Source: Paraburkholderia sp. C35
GTDB taxonomy: Bacteria > Pseudomonadota > Gammaproteobacteria > Burkholderiales > Burkholderiaceae
Reading direction: 5' to 3'
DNA: 64,000 nt
NCBI RefSeq assembly: GCF_003121405.1
Contig: NZ_QBUY01000005.1
Span: forward strand, 1-64,000
The stretch's first letter is position 1; each line of letters starts with the position of its first letter. Shown one piece after another: positions 8,027 to 17,475 of the stretch. The position numbers and the translations under genes are program-made. The notes under the pieces are model-generated. The model ran no database searches. It was not told the origin of the DNA and worked only from the letters and a program-made list of their open reading frames with translations.

Positions 8027-8590
8027 ATGCCTGTTATGAATGTACGCTACGCGGTGGGAAGCCTCGACGCTGCCAGTAAAGCGGTGTTGGCCAATCGGTT
8101 GACAGAGGTTCTGATTCAGATGGAAGGGGGTGCCAACACGCCCGGCGGTCGCGATTTTGCCTGGGTGCGTTTCGACGAATCCGCGCGGGACGACTTCTGG
8201 ATCGGAGGGCAGTCGAACGTCGGTGCGGAGATTGGCCCCACGTTCCTGGTCGATGTCACGATTCCAGAAGGATATATGAACCGCACGCACAAAAACGAAG
8301 TGCATTCGTGGGTCGCCTCTGCCATCTCGGAAGCCACTGGTCACGCCGCATCTGATGTTCCTCTCCTGACGGTCATCACTGAGGTACCCGAGGGCAACTG
8401 GTCGACCCGTGGTGTGCCAATCAGCCTCGAAACGACGGCCGTTGTGGTCGGCCTGCCATCTGATGGTGAGCGCCTGCGATGGTCGCGGAAGTATTTTGAA
8501 GCGAAGGCACGCGCACTTGCAGCGGCAGATTACCCGTCGGACATGGGCGGTTTGTTGCCATCGATGTCGGGAGATGTACGGAAGACCTAG
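8027..8590 (+). CDS. Tautomerase superfamily protein, probably two-domain
   Basis: 187 residues beginning Met-Pro-Val, so Pro1 is available as the catalytic base after Met removal, as in 4-oxalocrotonate tautomerases. At 187 residues it is about three times a single 62-residue unit, and a second beta-alpha unit seems to begin near residue 78 (FLVDVTIPEG), suggesting an internally duplicated tautomerase. A strong AGGAGAG ribosome site precedes the ATG. It is third in the rubredoxin-pirin cassette, 43 bases after the pirin. It could isomerise an enol or ketone product of the pirin reaction. Confidence 0.75.
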   Translation: MPVMNVRYAVGSLDAASKAVLANRLTEVLIQMEGGANTPGGRDFAWVRFDESARDDFWIGGQSNVGAEIGPTFLVDVTIPEGYMNRTHKNEVHSWVASAISEATGHAASDVPLLTVITEVPEGNWSTRGVPISLETTAVVVGLPSDGERLRWSRKYFEAKARALAAADYPSDMGGLLPSMSGDVRKT

Positions 8591-8731
8591 GCGTTTCTTT
8601 ATCAGGTACACGATCTGAAAACAATCGTGGCAGAAGTATCGGGTTGTGGCGAGCGCGGCGCTGCGCTCGCTGTTGTGTCAGCATCTGGGCGTGGCCTGAG
8701 CGGCTTGCGCCTGGATTTGCACTGAGCACGA

Positions 8732-9694
8732 TCATGGCGATTCATGCTCGGACTCCAGAATCTCAACGTGCTCACCGGATGATCGCGCCGCGTTGCGATA
8801 TTCCCTCGGCGAGTGTCCGGTTGCTCGCTTGAAAGCGTTACTGAACGCACTTTCTGACGCATAGCCAATTGATTCTGCAATGACTGCAACTGGCGTCGCG
8901 CCATCCCGTAACGCGCGCTCCGCGAGACGCATGCGCCATTCTGCGAGATAGGTCAGAGCGGGCAAGCCGGCCGTGGTTTTGAAGCGCACTGCGAAGGTGG
9001 TGCGTGACATCGCGCACGCGTCGGCCAGCTCTTCAAGGCGCCAGTTGCGCGCGGGTTCACCGTGCATCAAGCTCAGCGCCGGCGCGAGGCGCGGGTCGCT
9101 CATCGCGCGGAACCAGCCAGCGGACAGCACCGCGTCGGACTCCATGTGCGCGCGCAGAATCTGGATGAACAGCAACTGCGCCAGATGTGCGGTCGCTAGC
9201 TGCGCGCCGGGTTGGGTATCGGTGCGTTCTGCAACGAGTTCGGCGAGCAGCCACCGGAACGTGGTGGCTTGTGCGCGCGACGCATCGATTCTGATCCACG
9301 GCGGAAGGACATTCGCCAGCAACTGGCCGCTCGCGGCATCCAGCAGAACATGTCCGCCGATATACGCGAAGTCCTGGCCGTCGCCGATTCGTACGGGCGA
9401 CTTTCCGGCGCCCGAGAAGAGGCTCATCGCATCGACGGGAACAAGATCTGGTTCGCTCGACACGACGAACGGTCGCGGCATGGTCATCAGCCCGACATCG
9501 CCCTCGGCGAAGCGGATGGGTTCGGCTTCGCCCTCAATGTTGACCCAGCAATGGCCGCGCACAATGGCAAAAAACTTGATCCTGGTGGGCGCTGGAAAGC
9601 GGATGGCCCACGGGCCGCTCGCGGAAAAGCCGCCCGTCACGAGGGACTGGGCGCTGGTCAGCCTAAGAATGTCGGACAAGGGATCAGCGTTCAT
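8732..9694 (-). CDS. AraC family regulator with cupin-type sensor domain
   Basis: About 320 residues. The N-terminal half is the cupin-like ligand domain of the AraC-binding/Cupin_6 type, and the C-terminal 100 residues carry the two helix-turn-helix motifs (ACAMSRTTFAVRF and AESIGYASESAFSNAFKRATGHSPREYR). ATG 9694 is chosen over an upstream in-frame TTG. It is transcribed divergently from the reductase at 9795 across a 100-base gap, the common arrangement in which such regulators control the neighbouring oxidoreductase. Confidence 0.92.
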   Translation of the reverse strand: MNADPLSDILRLTSAQSLVTGGFSASGPWAIRFPAPTRIKFFAIVRGHCWVNIEGEAEPIRFAEGDVGLMTMPRPFVVSSEPDLVPVDAMSLFSGAGKSPVRIGDGQDFAYIGGHVLLDAASGQLLANVLPPWIRIDASRAQATTFRWLLAELVAERTDTQPGAQLATAHLAQLLFIQILRAHMESDAVLSAGWFRAMSDPRLAPALSLMHGEPARNWRLEELADACAMSRTTFAVRFKTTAGLPALTYLAEWRMRLAERALRDGATPVAVIAESIGYASESAFSNAFKRATGHSPREYRNAARSSGEHVEILESEHESP

Positions 9695-9794
9695 TTTCGT
9701 ACTATTGCGCAACTAAGTCGCACTTTCAAGCATTCTGCGTACGCCCGCGTGCCGTTAATCTGATCGAACTTCAACACAAGGAAAGATCGATTTC

Positions 9795-10820
9795 ATGAAC
9801 GGCGAATTGGTTTTGGTGACCGGCGGCACTGGCTTCATTGCGCAGCATTGCATTCTGGCGCTGCTTGAGCGCGGCTATCGCGTGCGGACGACGGTTCGCT
9901 CGCTTGCGCGGGAAAAAGAGGTGCGCGCGCAGTTGCGGGTCGGCGGAAATGTCGCGGACGATCGCCTTTCGTTCGTCGAGGCCGATCTGTCCGACGACGC
10001 CCGCTGGCATGACGCGATGTCGGGCTGCGTGTACGTATTGCACGGCGCATCGCCCACGCCATCGGGTGAACAGGTCAACGAAGACGACTGGGTTCGACCC
10101 GCAGTCGAAGGCAACCTGCGTGTGCTGCGTGCCGCGCGCGATGCGGGTGTGCGTCGGGTGGTACTGACGTCCGCGTTCGGGGCGATCGGCATGGGACATC
10201 CGCCCGAATACCGGCGTCCTTTCGATGAAACGGACTGGAGCGATCTGACGGGCAATGTCGCGCCGTATCAGAAATCGAAAACGCTGTCGGAGCGGGCCGC
10301 GTGGGACTTTATCAAGCGTGAGGGCCACAGGCTGGAGCTGTCGGCGGTGAACCCCGTGGCAGTGCTCGGCCCAGTGCTAGGCGCGGATTTCTCGCATTCC
10401 ACGCGCATCATCAAAAGCCTGCTGGATGGGCAGCCGGGATGCGTAAACATTAACTCGTGTTTCGTCGATGTCCGCGACGTCGCCGATCTGCATCTGTTGG
10501 CAATGACCGATCCCGCCGCTAACGGCGAGCGGTTTCTCGCGACAGCTGACGCGAGCCTGCGGATGATCGATGTCGCGAGGATACTGCGAGACAGGCTCGG
10601 CGCGGTAGCGGGCAAGGTACCGACCAACGTCTTGCCGGACGAGCAGGTCCGCAAGCATCCCGGTATGAAGTCGATCGCGCCTTTGCTCGGCATCGACATG
10701 AATGCAACGAGTGCAAAAGCTATCCGCCTGCTAGGCTGGAAGCCGCGTTCAAGCGAAGAAGCCATCATCGCGAGTGCGGAGAGTTTCCTGCGGCTCGGCT
10801 TGCTCGACCAGCAAGCGTAA
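9795..10820 (+). CDS. NAD(P)-dependent epimerase/reductase, dihydroflavonol reductase-like
   Basis: 341 residues of the extended short-chain dehydrogenase type. It has an N-terminal nucleotide motif VTGGTGFIAQHC, a catalytic YQKSK (Tyr-x-x-x-Lys), an upstream catalytic Ser in VLTSAFGAIG, and ADL after the cofactor strand. The family includes aldehyde and ketone reductases and flavonol reductases, and NADP preference is likely from Arg residues after the second strand (TTVRSL). It is divergent from its probable AraC regulator. The substrate is not determinable from sequence. Confidence 0.9.
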   Translation: MNGELVLVTGGTGFIAQHCILALLERGYRVRTTVRSLAREKEVRAQLRVGGNVADDRLSFVEADLSDDARWHDAMSGCVYVLHGASPTPSGEQVNEDDWVRPAVEGNLRVLRAARDAGVRRVVLTSAFGAIGMGHPPEYRRPFDETDWSDLTGNVAPYQKSKTLSERAAWDFIKREGHRLELSAVNPVAVLGPVLGADFSHSTRIIKSLLDGQPGCVNINSCFVDVRDVADLHLLAMTDPAANGERFLATADASLRMIDVARILRDRLGAVAGKVPTNVLPDEQVRKHPGMKSIAPLLGIDMNATSAKAIRLLGWKPRSSEEAIIASAESFLRLGLLDQQA

Positions 10821-10824
10821 ATCG

Positions 10825-10852
10825 CATCGCGAGCGGTATTTCGCTCACGATG
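10825..10852 (+). other. Hairpin overlapping cyclase start codon
   Basis: CATCGCGAGCG (10825-10835) and CGCTCACGATG (10842-10852) form an 11-base-pair stem with one mismatch and a 6-base loop. It takes in the ATG at 10850. It may end the upstream reductase transcript or hide the first cyclase start; ATG 10859 and 10862 lie just outside the stem. There is no T-tract. Confidence 0.45.
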
Positions 10853-13800
10853 CTAACCATGATGCCGGCCAGCACAGATCAGCTATCTCTCCTACCATTG
10901 CATGAGGCAGCCGCCTTCCGGAGAGCAGCGGTGGAAAGCATTGCAGAGTGGCTGGCATCACTCGGCTTGTCTGAGTATGCACAGCTCTTTGTCGAAAACG
11001 GTATCGATCGGTCGGTCCTTCGCGATCTCACCGATCAGGATCTGAAGGATCTCGGCGTCCTGCTCGGGCATCGCCGCAAGATGCTGCGCGCCATCGCCGA
11101 ACGTGGCGACGGCGCTCTCGCACTATCTCCGGTTGGCGCGTCGCCTGTGCCTCGTGATGATGCAGACCGCCGTCAGATCACCGTCATGTTTTGCGATCTG
11201 GTCGGTTCGACTGCGCTGTCTACGCGGCTCGATCCAGAGGATTTACGGCAGATCATCAGCGCTTATTACCGCGGTTGCGCCGACATCATTACCACGGCGG
11301 GCGGCTTCATCGCAAAGTATCTGGGCGATGGCGTACTGGCCTACTTTGGTTACCCGCAGGCGCACGAGGACGACGCGGAACGGGCGGTGCGCGCGGGTCT
11401 GACGCTTGTGCGCCCGATCGGCAAACCCGATTCCGGGTTGCACGAGAGCTTGCGCGTGCGGATCGGGGTCGCTACGGGTGTCGTGGTAGTGGGTGATCTC
11501 GTCGGCGAAGGCGCGGCCTTGGAGCATGGCGTTGTCGGCGACACACCTAATCTCGCTGCACGGCTACAGACCCTGGCTGAGCCAGGAACCGTGGTGATTT
11601 CTGCCAGCACGCAGCGGCTGACGGCCGGGCTGTTTGACTACCGTGACATGGGCTTTGCCACCGCCAAGGGTTTTGACGAACCCGTGCGGGTCTGGCAAGT
11701 GCTCGGCCCTAGCGAGGTCGAAAGCCGCTTCGAAGCGTTGCACGCGAGCACGTTGACGCCAATTGTCGGGCGCGACGAAGAATTCGGGCTGCTGCTCCAC
11801 CGATGGCAGCGCGTCAAGAACGGCGAAGGGCAGGTTGTGCTGCTTTCCGGCGAGCCAGGTATCGGGAAATCGCGGCTGACCACTGCTCTCGAAGAGCGGC
11901 TCCAGTTCGAGCCACATGAGCGCTTGCGGTACTTCTGCTCGCGTCGCCATGAAGAGAGCGCCTTCTATCCCTTCATCGCCCAGCTCGAGCGGGCGGCTAA
12001 CTTGCGGCGTGACGATACCGCCGAACAACGTCTCGACAAACTGGAGAAAGTGCTTGCATTGGCCATCGACAATCTGGGCGAGGCCGCAGCGCTGATGGCG
12101 GCATTGCTATCGATCTCGACGCAAGATCGATACCCTAACCTCAATCTCACGCCGCAGAAGCAAAAAGAAAAGACGCTGGACGCAATCCGTGCGCAGATCG
12201 ACGGTCTGGCAACGCGCCAGCCGCTGCTGATTCTGTTCGAAGACGCGCATGGGGCCGATCCCAGTTCACTCGAAGCGTTGGACCGGCTGGTCGATCGTAT
12301 TGCCACTCTGCCTGTCCTGTTGATCGTCACGTTTCGGCCTCACTTCATCCCGGCGTGGGTTGGTCGCCCAGAGGTGATGCTTCTCACGCTGAATCGTCTG
12401 CAGCCTCGGCAGCGCGCGGAAATGATCGGGCGAATCACCGGTGGCAAGGCACTGCCGAAAGAGATCGCTGACCGGATCATCGAGCGAACAGATGGCATAC
12501 CGCTGTTTGTCGAAGAGCTGACCAAGACCGTGCTGGAGAGCAGCGTACTTCGTGAGCAAAACGGGTGCTACGTCCTCGACGGTCCTCTGCCACCGCGGGC
12601 GATCCCGATGACGCTGCACGCATCGCTGATGGCGCGTCTCGATCGGCTGGCTTCGGCTGCACGGGATGTAGTGCAAATCGCCGCTGTAATCGGCCGTCGA
12701 TTTTCTTATGAGCTCATCAGTGCGGTCGCGTCGATGCCCACGGAGCGCCTCGACGACGCACTGGATCATCTCGTCGGTGCGGAGCTCGTTTTCCAGCACG
12801 GGACGCCACCCGATGCGGAATACACCTTCAAGCATGCGCTAGTGCAAGACGCCGCTTACAGTTCGCTGTTACGGGAACGGCGGCAGCAATTGCACGCGCG
12901 CATTGCTATCGAGCTCGAAGATCATTTTTCCGACGTAGCGGAGCAACAGCCGGAAATCCTGGCTGAACACTGTGCCCAGGCCGGTTTAACGGAGAAGGCA
13001 GCCCGCCTGTGGCGACGCGCGGGTCACAATGCTGCAAAACGCGCCGCGCATCGCGAGGCGTCGGTCTTGTTCGAGAAAGCTCTGACTGCCTATGCGGTTC
13101 TGCCGTCTTCGGTCAACACATCTTGCGAAATCATCGACGTCCGATGGGATCTTCATCACTCGCTTTATCCGTTGGGAGAACTGGAACGTGACCGCGCGAA
13201 TCTCGAGAAGGCGAAGCGACTTGCCGAAGAGTTGGGTGATGAGGTACGGCTATCACGCGTCTTATCGAGGTTGACATATAGTCTCGGCTCGTTAGGCGAT
13301 CTCGCAGGTGCCGTTGAGGCGGGCGAACGCGCGCTCGCGCTGGCAGAGCGGCAAGGTGACCTTGATGCGAAGGCTCGTGTGACCATGATGCTCGCAAGGT
13401 CCCAGTATGGGCGCGGAGACTATGAGCGCGCGGTGGAACATGCGCGACAGGTGCTAACAATCCTCCATGCGCGTCGGCACGGCCCCGATGAGACCTATCT
13501 GCAATTCACGCCTGTGACCGCTCGTATCTGGTTGGTGCTGAGTCTTGCCGAACTCGGCCGATTTGACGAGGCCACTGTCTTTGGACAGGAGGCGACCGAC
13601 ATGGCCCGAGGGATGAATGCGCCTGAGGAAATGATTTTTGCCGGTCTCGGTGTCGGCCGGATGCACCTCATTCGAGGGAATCTAGAACTTGCTGTCGAGG
13701 CCCTTGAGCCGGCACTGGCTATGTGCAAGGGCGCTGAGTTTCCAATCTATGTTTCCCGGATAGCGTCGAGTCTTGGAACTGCGTATGCGTCGCTCGGTCG

Positions 13801-14251
13801 GGCAAATGAGGCCCTCTCTCTTTTGGACGAAGCGATTCGTCACGCGGCGGCCAGTAACTTGAAGTTCGGCCAATCCCTGGCGTTTTCGAGTTTCGGCCGA
13901 GTGTGCCAACTCGCGGGTCGAGGCGACGAAGCCTTTACTCACGCACACGACGCAGTTGATGTGGCTCGGGCCTGCGGCGAACGAGGCAATGAAGGTTGGG
14001 CATGCCACCTGTTGGGCGATCTGGCCTCTGGTGCCAGCGCTAGCTCTACGAGCATCGAGGAAGCTCGCAATCACTATCGCTCGGCGTTGATAGTTGCCCA
14101 CGAGCTTGGAATGCGTCCGTTGCAGGCGCAGTGCCTGTATGGGCTATCTCGACTGGAAGAGATGACCGGAAACGAATCATTGGCCAGGCAGAATGCAGCA
14201 GACGCGGGCTCGCTTTACCAGGAAATGGGTATGAAACAACGGCTTGGGTAA
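10850..14251 (+). CDS. SAM domain / class III adenylate cyclase / AAA ATPase / TPR signalling protein
   Basis: 1133 residues. A SAM domain (about 28-83) is followed by a class III nucleotide cyclase (about 107-270) with both metal aspartates (Asp116 in FCDLVGST, Asp160 in YLGDG), the adenine-type GDTPN (Asp231) and the NLAAR Asn/Arg pair, so it looks catalytically complete. Next comes a STAND/AAA_16-type ATPase with Walker A GEPGIGKS (334-341) and a Walker B-like LLILFEDAHGAD. The C-terminal 450 residues are helical TPR repeats. It probably makes cAMP in response to a ligand or partner bound by the TPR/ATPase module. The start may be ATG 10850, 10859 or 10862. It stands alone on the plus strand. 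Confidence 0.93.
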   Translation: MLTMMPASTDQLSLLPLHEAAAFRRAAVESIAEWLASLGLSEYAQLFVENGIDRSVLRDLTDQDLKDLGVLLGHRRKMLRAIAERGDGALALSPVGASPVPRDDADRRQITVMFCDLVGSTALSTRLDPEDLRQIISAYYRGCADIITTAGGFIAKYLGDGVLAYFGYPQAHEDDAERAVRAGLTLVRPIGKPDSGLHESLRVRIGVATGVVVVGDLVGEGAALEHGVVGDTPNLAARLQTLAEPGTVVISASTQRLTAGLFDYRDMGFATAKGFDEPVRVWQVLGPSEVESRFEALHASTLTPIVGRDEEFGLLLHRWQRVKNGEGQVVLLSGEPGIGKSRLTTALEERLQFEPHERLRYFCSRRHEESAFYPFIAQLERAANLRRDDTAEQRLDKLEKVLALAIDNLGEAAALMAALLSISTQDRYPNLNLTPQKQKEKTLDAIRAQIDGLATRQPLLILFEDAHGADPSSLEALDRLVDRIATLPVLLIVTFRPHFIPAWVGRPEVMLLTLNRLQPRQRAEMIGRITGGKALPKEIADRIIERTDGIPLFVEELTKTVLESSVLREQNGCYVLDGPLPPRAIPMTLHASLMARLDRLASAARDVVQIAAVIGRRFSYELISAVASMPTERLDDALDHLVGAELVFQHGTPPDAEYTFKHALVQDAAYSSLLRERRQQLHARIAIELEDHFSDVAEQQPEILAEHCAQAGLTEKAARLWRRAGHNAAKRAAHREASVLFEKALTAYAVLPSSVNTSCEIIDVRWDLHHSLYPLGELERDRANLEKAKRLAEELGDEVRLSRVLSRLTYSLGSLGDLAGAVEAGERALALAERQGDLDAKARVTMMLARSQYGRGDYERAVEHARQVLTILHARRHGPDETYLQFTPVTARIWLVLSLAELGRFDEATVFGQEATDMARGMNAPEEMIFAGLGVGRMHLIRGNLELAVEALEPALAMCKGAEFPIYVSRIASSLGTAYASLGRANEALSLLDEAIRHAAASNLKFGQSLAFSSFGRVCQLAGRGDEAFTHAHDAVDVARACGERGNEGWACHLLGDLASGASASSTSIEEARNHYRSALIVAHELGMRPLQAQCLYGLSRLEEMTGNESLARQNAADAGSLYQEMGMKQRLG

Positions 14252-14371
14252 AGTCCGTTTTGCCTCGCAGCGATCATTCTCGCGGAGCCATTCCATCGAG
14301 AAGCCGCCATAGACTGACTCTGCAGACTCAAACGCAATTTCGGTCGGCACTCTGCACGGCCCGCTTTCCGG

Positions 14372-15397
14372 CTACAAAAAAATTCGAAAGCCAGATTGAT
14401 GCGATGCACGCCTATCCAGCACCTCGGGATTCAGGATGCTCGGCGGTCGACCCGCACGTGGGCCGATATCGAGCGCCGCAAGCAGGTTATCGACAGCGTG
14501 GTTGGCGTTCGCGCGACGCGTTGCGATTGTCGCGCTGCCAGTGTGCGGCGTCATCACGAGGTTTGGGGCGCGATGCAGTTCCGGATGCACCGCCGGCTCG
14601 TTTTCGAAGACATCGAGTCCAGCGGCAGCGATTGTGCCCGCAACAAGTGCCTGTGCCAGTGCGGCGTCGTCGATGATGCCACCGCGTGCGATATTGACGA
14701 GCGTAGCCGAGCGTTTCATCCGGGCGAGCTGCGGGGCGCCGATCAGATGGTGCGCCTGCGCGCTGTACGGCAGCGCCAGGATGACGTGATCCGCTTCGCC
14801 GAGTAGCGTGTCGAGCGGCACATGACTCGCCCGGGTTTGTTTCTCCACTGCGGGCGCGAGCCGCGTCCGGTTGTAGTACCGCACGTTCATGTCGAAGCCT
14901 GCTGCGCGACGCGCAATCGCCTGACCGATGCGTCCCATACCGACGATCCCCAACGTCGATCGGTGCAGGTCCATGCCAAGCATCAGGTCATACGCGAAAC
15001 CGCGCCACGCGCCGGAGCGCACCAACTGGTCACTCTCGATCATGCGTCGCGAAGCGGCGATCAGCAGACCCCATGCGAGATCGGCGACGCTTTCGTTCGA
15101 CAGATCTGGCGCATTCGTCGCGATGATGGATGCGCGCGTCATGGCAGGAAGATCGAAGTTGTCGTAACCAACCGATGCATTGCTCACCGCCCGCAAATGT
15201 GGCGCACTGTTGATCAGAGCCTGATCGATGCGATCGGTGCCTAGCAATAACGCACCCGTTTTGTCAGCCATCCGGCGTCGCAACTCATCGGGTCCAAATG
15301 GAACGTCGCCCTCGTTGTATTCGATGTCGAAGTGCGACTTGAGCCGTTCGACGACGTCTGGAAAGGTCGCGCGTGGAACCAGGACTTTGTGCTTCAT
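14372..15397 (-). CDS. D-2-hydroxyacid dehydrogenase, glyoxylate/gluconate reductase type
   Basis: 341 residues with the D-isomer dehydrogenase fold. It has a Rossmann motif GMGRIGQAIA near 152, NRT at the end of the second strand (NADPH preference likely), and the catalytic triad Arg (NIARGG), Glu (ENEP) and His (PHTGS). The family reduces glyoxylate, hydroxypyruvate or 2-ketogluconate. It is divergent from the LysR gene at 15557 across a gap containing a perfect inverted repeat, so that regulator probably controls it. Confidence 0.92.
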   Translation of the reverse strand: MKHKVLVPRATFPDVVERLKSHFDIEYNEGDVPFGPDELRRRMADKTGALLLGTDRIDQALINSAPHLRAVSNASVGYDNFDLPAMTRASIIATNAPDLSNESVADLAWGLLIAASRRMIESDQLVRSGAWRGFAYDLMLGMDLHRSTLGIVGMGRIGQAIARRAAGFDMNVRYYNRTRLAPAVEKQTRASHVPLDTLLGEADHVILALPYSAQAHHLIGAPQLARMKRSATLVNIARGGIIDDAALAQALVAGTIAAAGLDVFENEPAVHPELHRAPNLVMTPHTGSATIATRRANANHAVDNLLAALDIGPRAGRPPSILNPEVLDRRASHQSGFRIFL

Positions 15398-15481
15398 GGG
15401 GTTGAGCTCGCTTCAGGTCACATCCAATAGCTGCCACTCTAGGAGATTCGGTTTCAAGTGAATAGTAGGTGCTGGGTTGCA

Positions 15482-15508
15482 TCAGTATCAATTTAAGGTT
15501 GATACTGA
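15482..15508. promoter_or_regulatory. Inverted repeat, probable LysR operator
   Basis: TCAGTATCAA (15482-15491) and TTGATACTGA (15499-15508) are perfect reverse complements separated by 7 bases. They lie midway between the divergent dehydrogenase and LysR genes. Size and location fit a LysR-type regulator binding site controlling both promoters. Confidence 0.7.
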
Positions 15509-15556
15509 CTACCTCGCGCGACCGTTATGCTCGTGCTCCCACAGTAGACATGCACC

Positions 15557-16528
15557 ATGCCTATCAACGACTTCAAGGCCATCGCGACGTTCGCGAAGGC
15601 TGTGGAACTCGGCAGCATCCGGCAGGCGGCGCTCGCCCAGGGCGTCACGCCTCAGGCGGCCAGTCAGACCATCGCGCAACTGGAGCAGCGTCTCGGGGTT
15701 CGACTGTTGAACCGGACGACACGCGGCCTTTCCCCGACTGAGGAAGGGCAGCGCTTGCTGGAAAACTCGCTACCTGCTCTGGCAGCACTCGACAGGGCGT
15801 TGATACTGGCGCAGGAGTCGAAGGACGAGATCGCAGGTCCGCTGCGCATCGTTGGGCCGAAATCCTCGTTCGGTGCGATCCTCATGCCGCTGCTCGACGA
15901 ATTCTGTCGCGCGCATCCTGGCATTCAGCCTGACGTGCAGCTCGATGACGCTATCGGCAATTGGGTGCTGGATCGTGTCGATGTGGGCTTCCGGTTCGGC
16001 GCGTCGGCCAGCGAAGGCGTGATCGGCCGCCAGTTATTTCCGATCCAGATGATCGTGTGTGCAACACCCGGCTATCTCAAGGCGTATGGGACGCCATCGA
16101 CACTCGACGATCTCGCGACGCATCGCTGCAGCGTGTTTCGGCATCCGGTGACCGGCAAGGTTTCGCCCTGGTATCTGACTGTGGACGGCAAGCTTGAACA
16201 TCGGCAGATGCCGCCTGCGTTTGCGACGAATGATACGGATCTGGAAGCGCAGGCTGTGCTCGCGGGACAGGCCATCGGTCAACTCGCCAATTTTCTGGCG
16301 GCGTCCCATATCCGGGCAGGGCGACTGGTGCCAGTTCTTCTGCAGCATGTCAGCGCGCACACGGGCTTGCATCTCTACTATGGAAGCCGAAGCGCCATGC
16401 CCAGGCGAGTCAGAGCGTTTCTCGATCTTGCAATCGCCCGGTTGCAGGATTGCAGTGACTACGTGCTCGCTCACAAAGAGCTCGCGCAGTTTGAATCACG
16501 ATCGAAGCGGCCCCGTCGCACACGGTAG
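15557..16528 (+). CDS. LysR family transcriptional regulator
   Basis: 323 residues. The N-terminal winged helix-turn-helix (GSIRQAALAQGVTPQAASQTIAQLE, residues about 17-42, then LGVRLLNRTTRG) is typical of the CrgA/AaeR branch, followed by a periplasmic-binding-like effector domain. The C-terminal tail is basic (SRSKRPRRTR), somewhat unusual. The gene is divergent from the D-2-hydroxyacid dehydrogenase, with the inverted repeat in between; the effector may be a hydroxy or keto acid. No clear ribosome site precedes ATG 15557. Confidence 0.93.
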   Translation: MPINDFKAIATFAKAVELGSIRQAALAQGVTPQAASQTIAQLEQRLGVRLLNRTTRGLSPTEEGQRLLENSLPALAALDRALILAQESKDEIAGPLRIVGPKSSFGAILMPLLDEFCRAHPGIQPDVQLDDAIGNWVLDRVDVGFRFGASASEGVIGRQLFPIQMIVCATPGYLKAYGTPSTLDDLATHRCSVFRHPVTGKVSPWYLTVDGKLEHRQMPPAFATNDTDLEAQAVLAGQAIGQLANFLAASHIRAGRLVPVLLQHVSAHTGLHLYYGSRSAMPRRVRAFLDLAIARLQDCSDYVLAHKELAQFESRSKRPRRTR

Positions 16529-16587
16529 TGTGTTCCGCGCCGCTGTGCATGAATCTGTTGCGTGTCGTCGGAACCACTGATTTAAAC

Positions 16588-17391
16588 TTAAAGCTGATTG
16601 GTTTCCGCACCAGCACGTCCGACAATCGCAACGAGTGCTGAATGCAACTTGCTGTTCGTCGCCAATACGCCGTCGCCGGACCAGCCGAATGCTTCATTGC
16701 GTAGATCCGATACTGTGCCGCCGGCCTCGCGGATCAGCAATGCACCGGCAAGCCAGTCGGCGGCATCGTCGCCAGTTTCGAAATAGGCGTCGAGTCGCCC
16801 TGCAGCGACATAGGCCAGTTGCAACGAGGTTGCGGCCATTGGACGAACGACGAACACTTCTCTCGCCACCGATCCAAACAGCGCGATCGCCGCTTCCTGG
16901 GCTGGTGGACCGATCTGTATGCGCGGCGCGACGGCTGTACCAACGACAGCGGCCTGCAATTCCGCCTTCGGCGAAACGTGGAGGCTGCGGCCATTGAGCG
17001 TTGAACCTTCGCCGCGAACCGCGACGAACAGTTCATCCATCGCAGGATCGAATACGACTGAGAAAACAGTCTCGCCACGATGCACGAGGGAAAGCGATGC
17101 AGACCACAACGGCAAGCCCTGCAGATAGTGGTAAGCGCCGTCGATGGGATCGTAGAGCCAGTAGGAACTATCAGCGTGATCGGGTCGATCCTCCTCGTCG
17201 TTCCAACCGATCTCCGGGTACTTTTCATGCAATGCGTGCCGCAATTGCTGCGTCGCTTCTGCACTGATGCGGGTCACCTGCCCGATCAGTTGCGCAATAG
17301 ACGCGTCCTGAGCGCCCGAAGGTTGCGTAGACGCGATTTGCAGTGTGATGGTGCGAACGAGGTCGGCACAGGCTCGATAGTCGATCTTCAT
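16588..17391 (-). CDS. Inositol monophosphatase family protein
   Basis: 267 residues. The metal-binding motif reads YDPIDGAYHYLQG (canonical DPIDGTxNF), and the C-terminal motif reads DDAADWLAGALLIREAGG (canonical WDxAAGxLI.EAGG). An upstream GWNDEED supplies the first acidic ligands. The family hydrolyses phosphate monoesters of inositol, sugar or nucleotide type using magnesium. Ala replaces the conserved Thr after DPIDG, a position important for nucleophile activation in human IMPase, so activity could be altered. It is convergent with the LysR at 15557 and has no obvious pathway partner. Confidence 0.85.
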   Translation of the reverse strand: MKIDYRACADLVRTITLQIASTQPSGAQDASIAQLIGQVTRISAEATQQLRHALHEKYPEIGWNDEEDRPDHADSSYWLYDPIDGAYHYLQGLPLWSASLSLVHRGETVFSVVFDPAMDELFVAVRGEGSTLNGRSLHVSPKAELQAAVVGTAVAPRIQIGPPAQEAAIALFGSVAREVFVVRPMAATSLQLAYVAAGRLDAYFETGDDAADWLAGALLIREAGGTVSDLRNEAFGWSGDGVLATNSKLHSALVAIVGRAGAETNQL

Positions 17392-17475
17392 TCTTTTTTC
17401 ACTTCCCAGGAAGTTGATCGCGGTCAGTATAGCGAGGGTGGTATCGATACGCTGATGTCGGGTCAGACTGACGGC

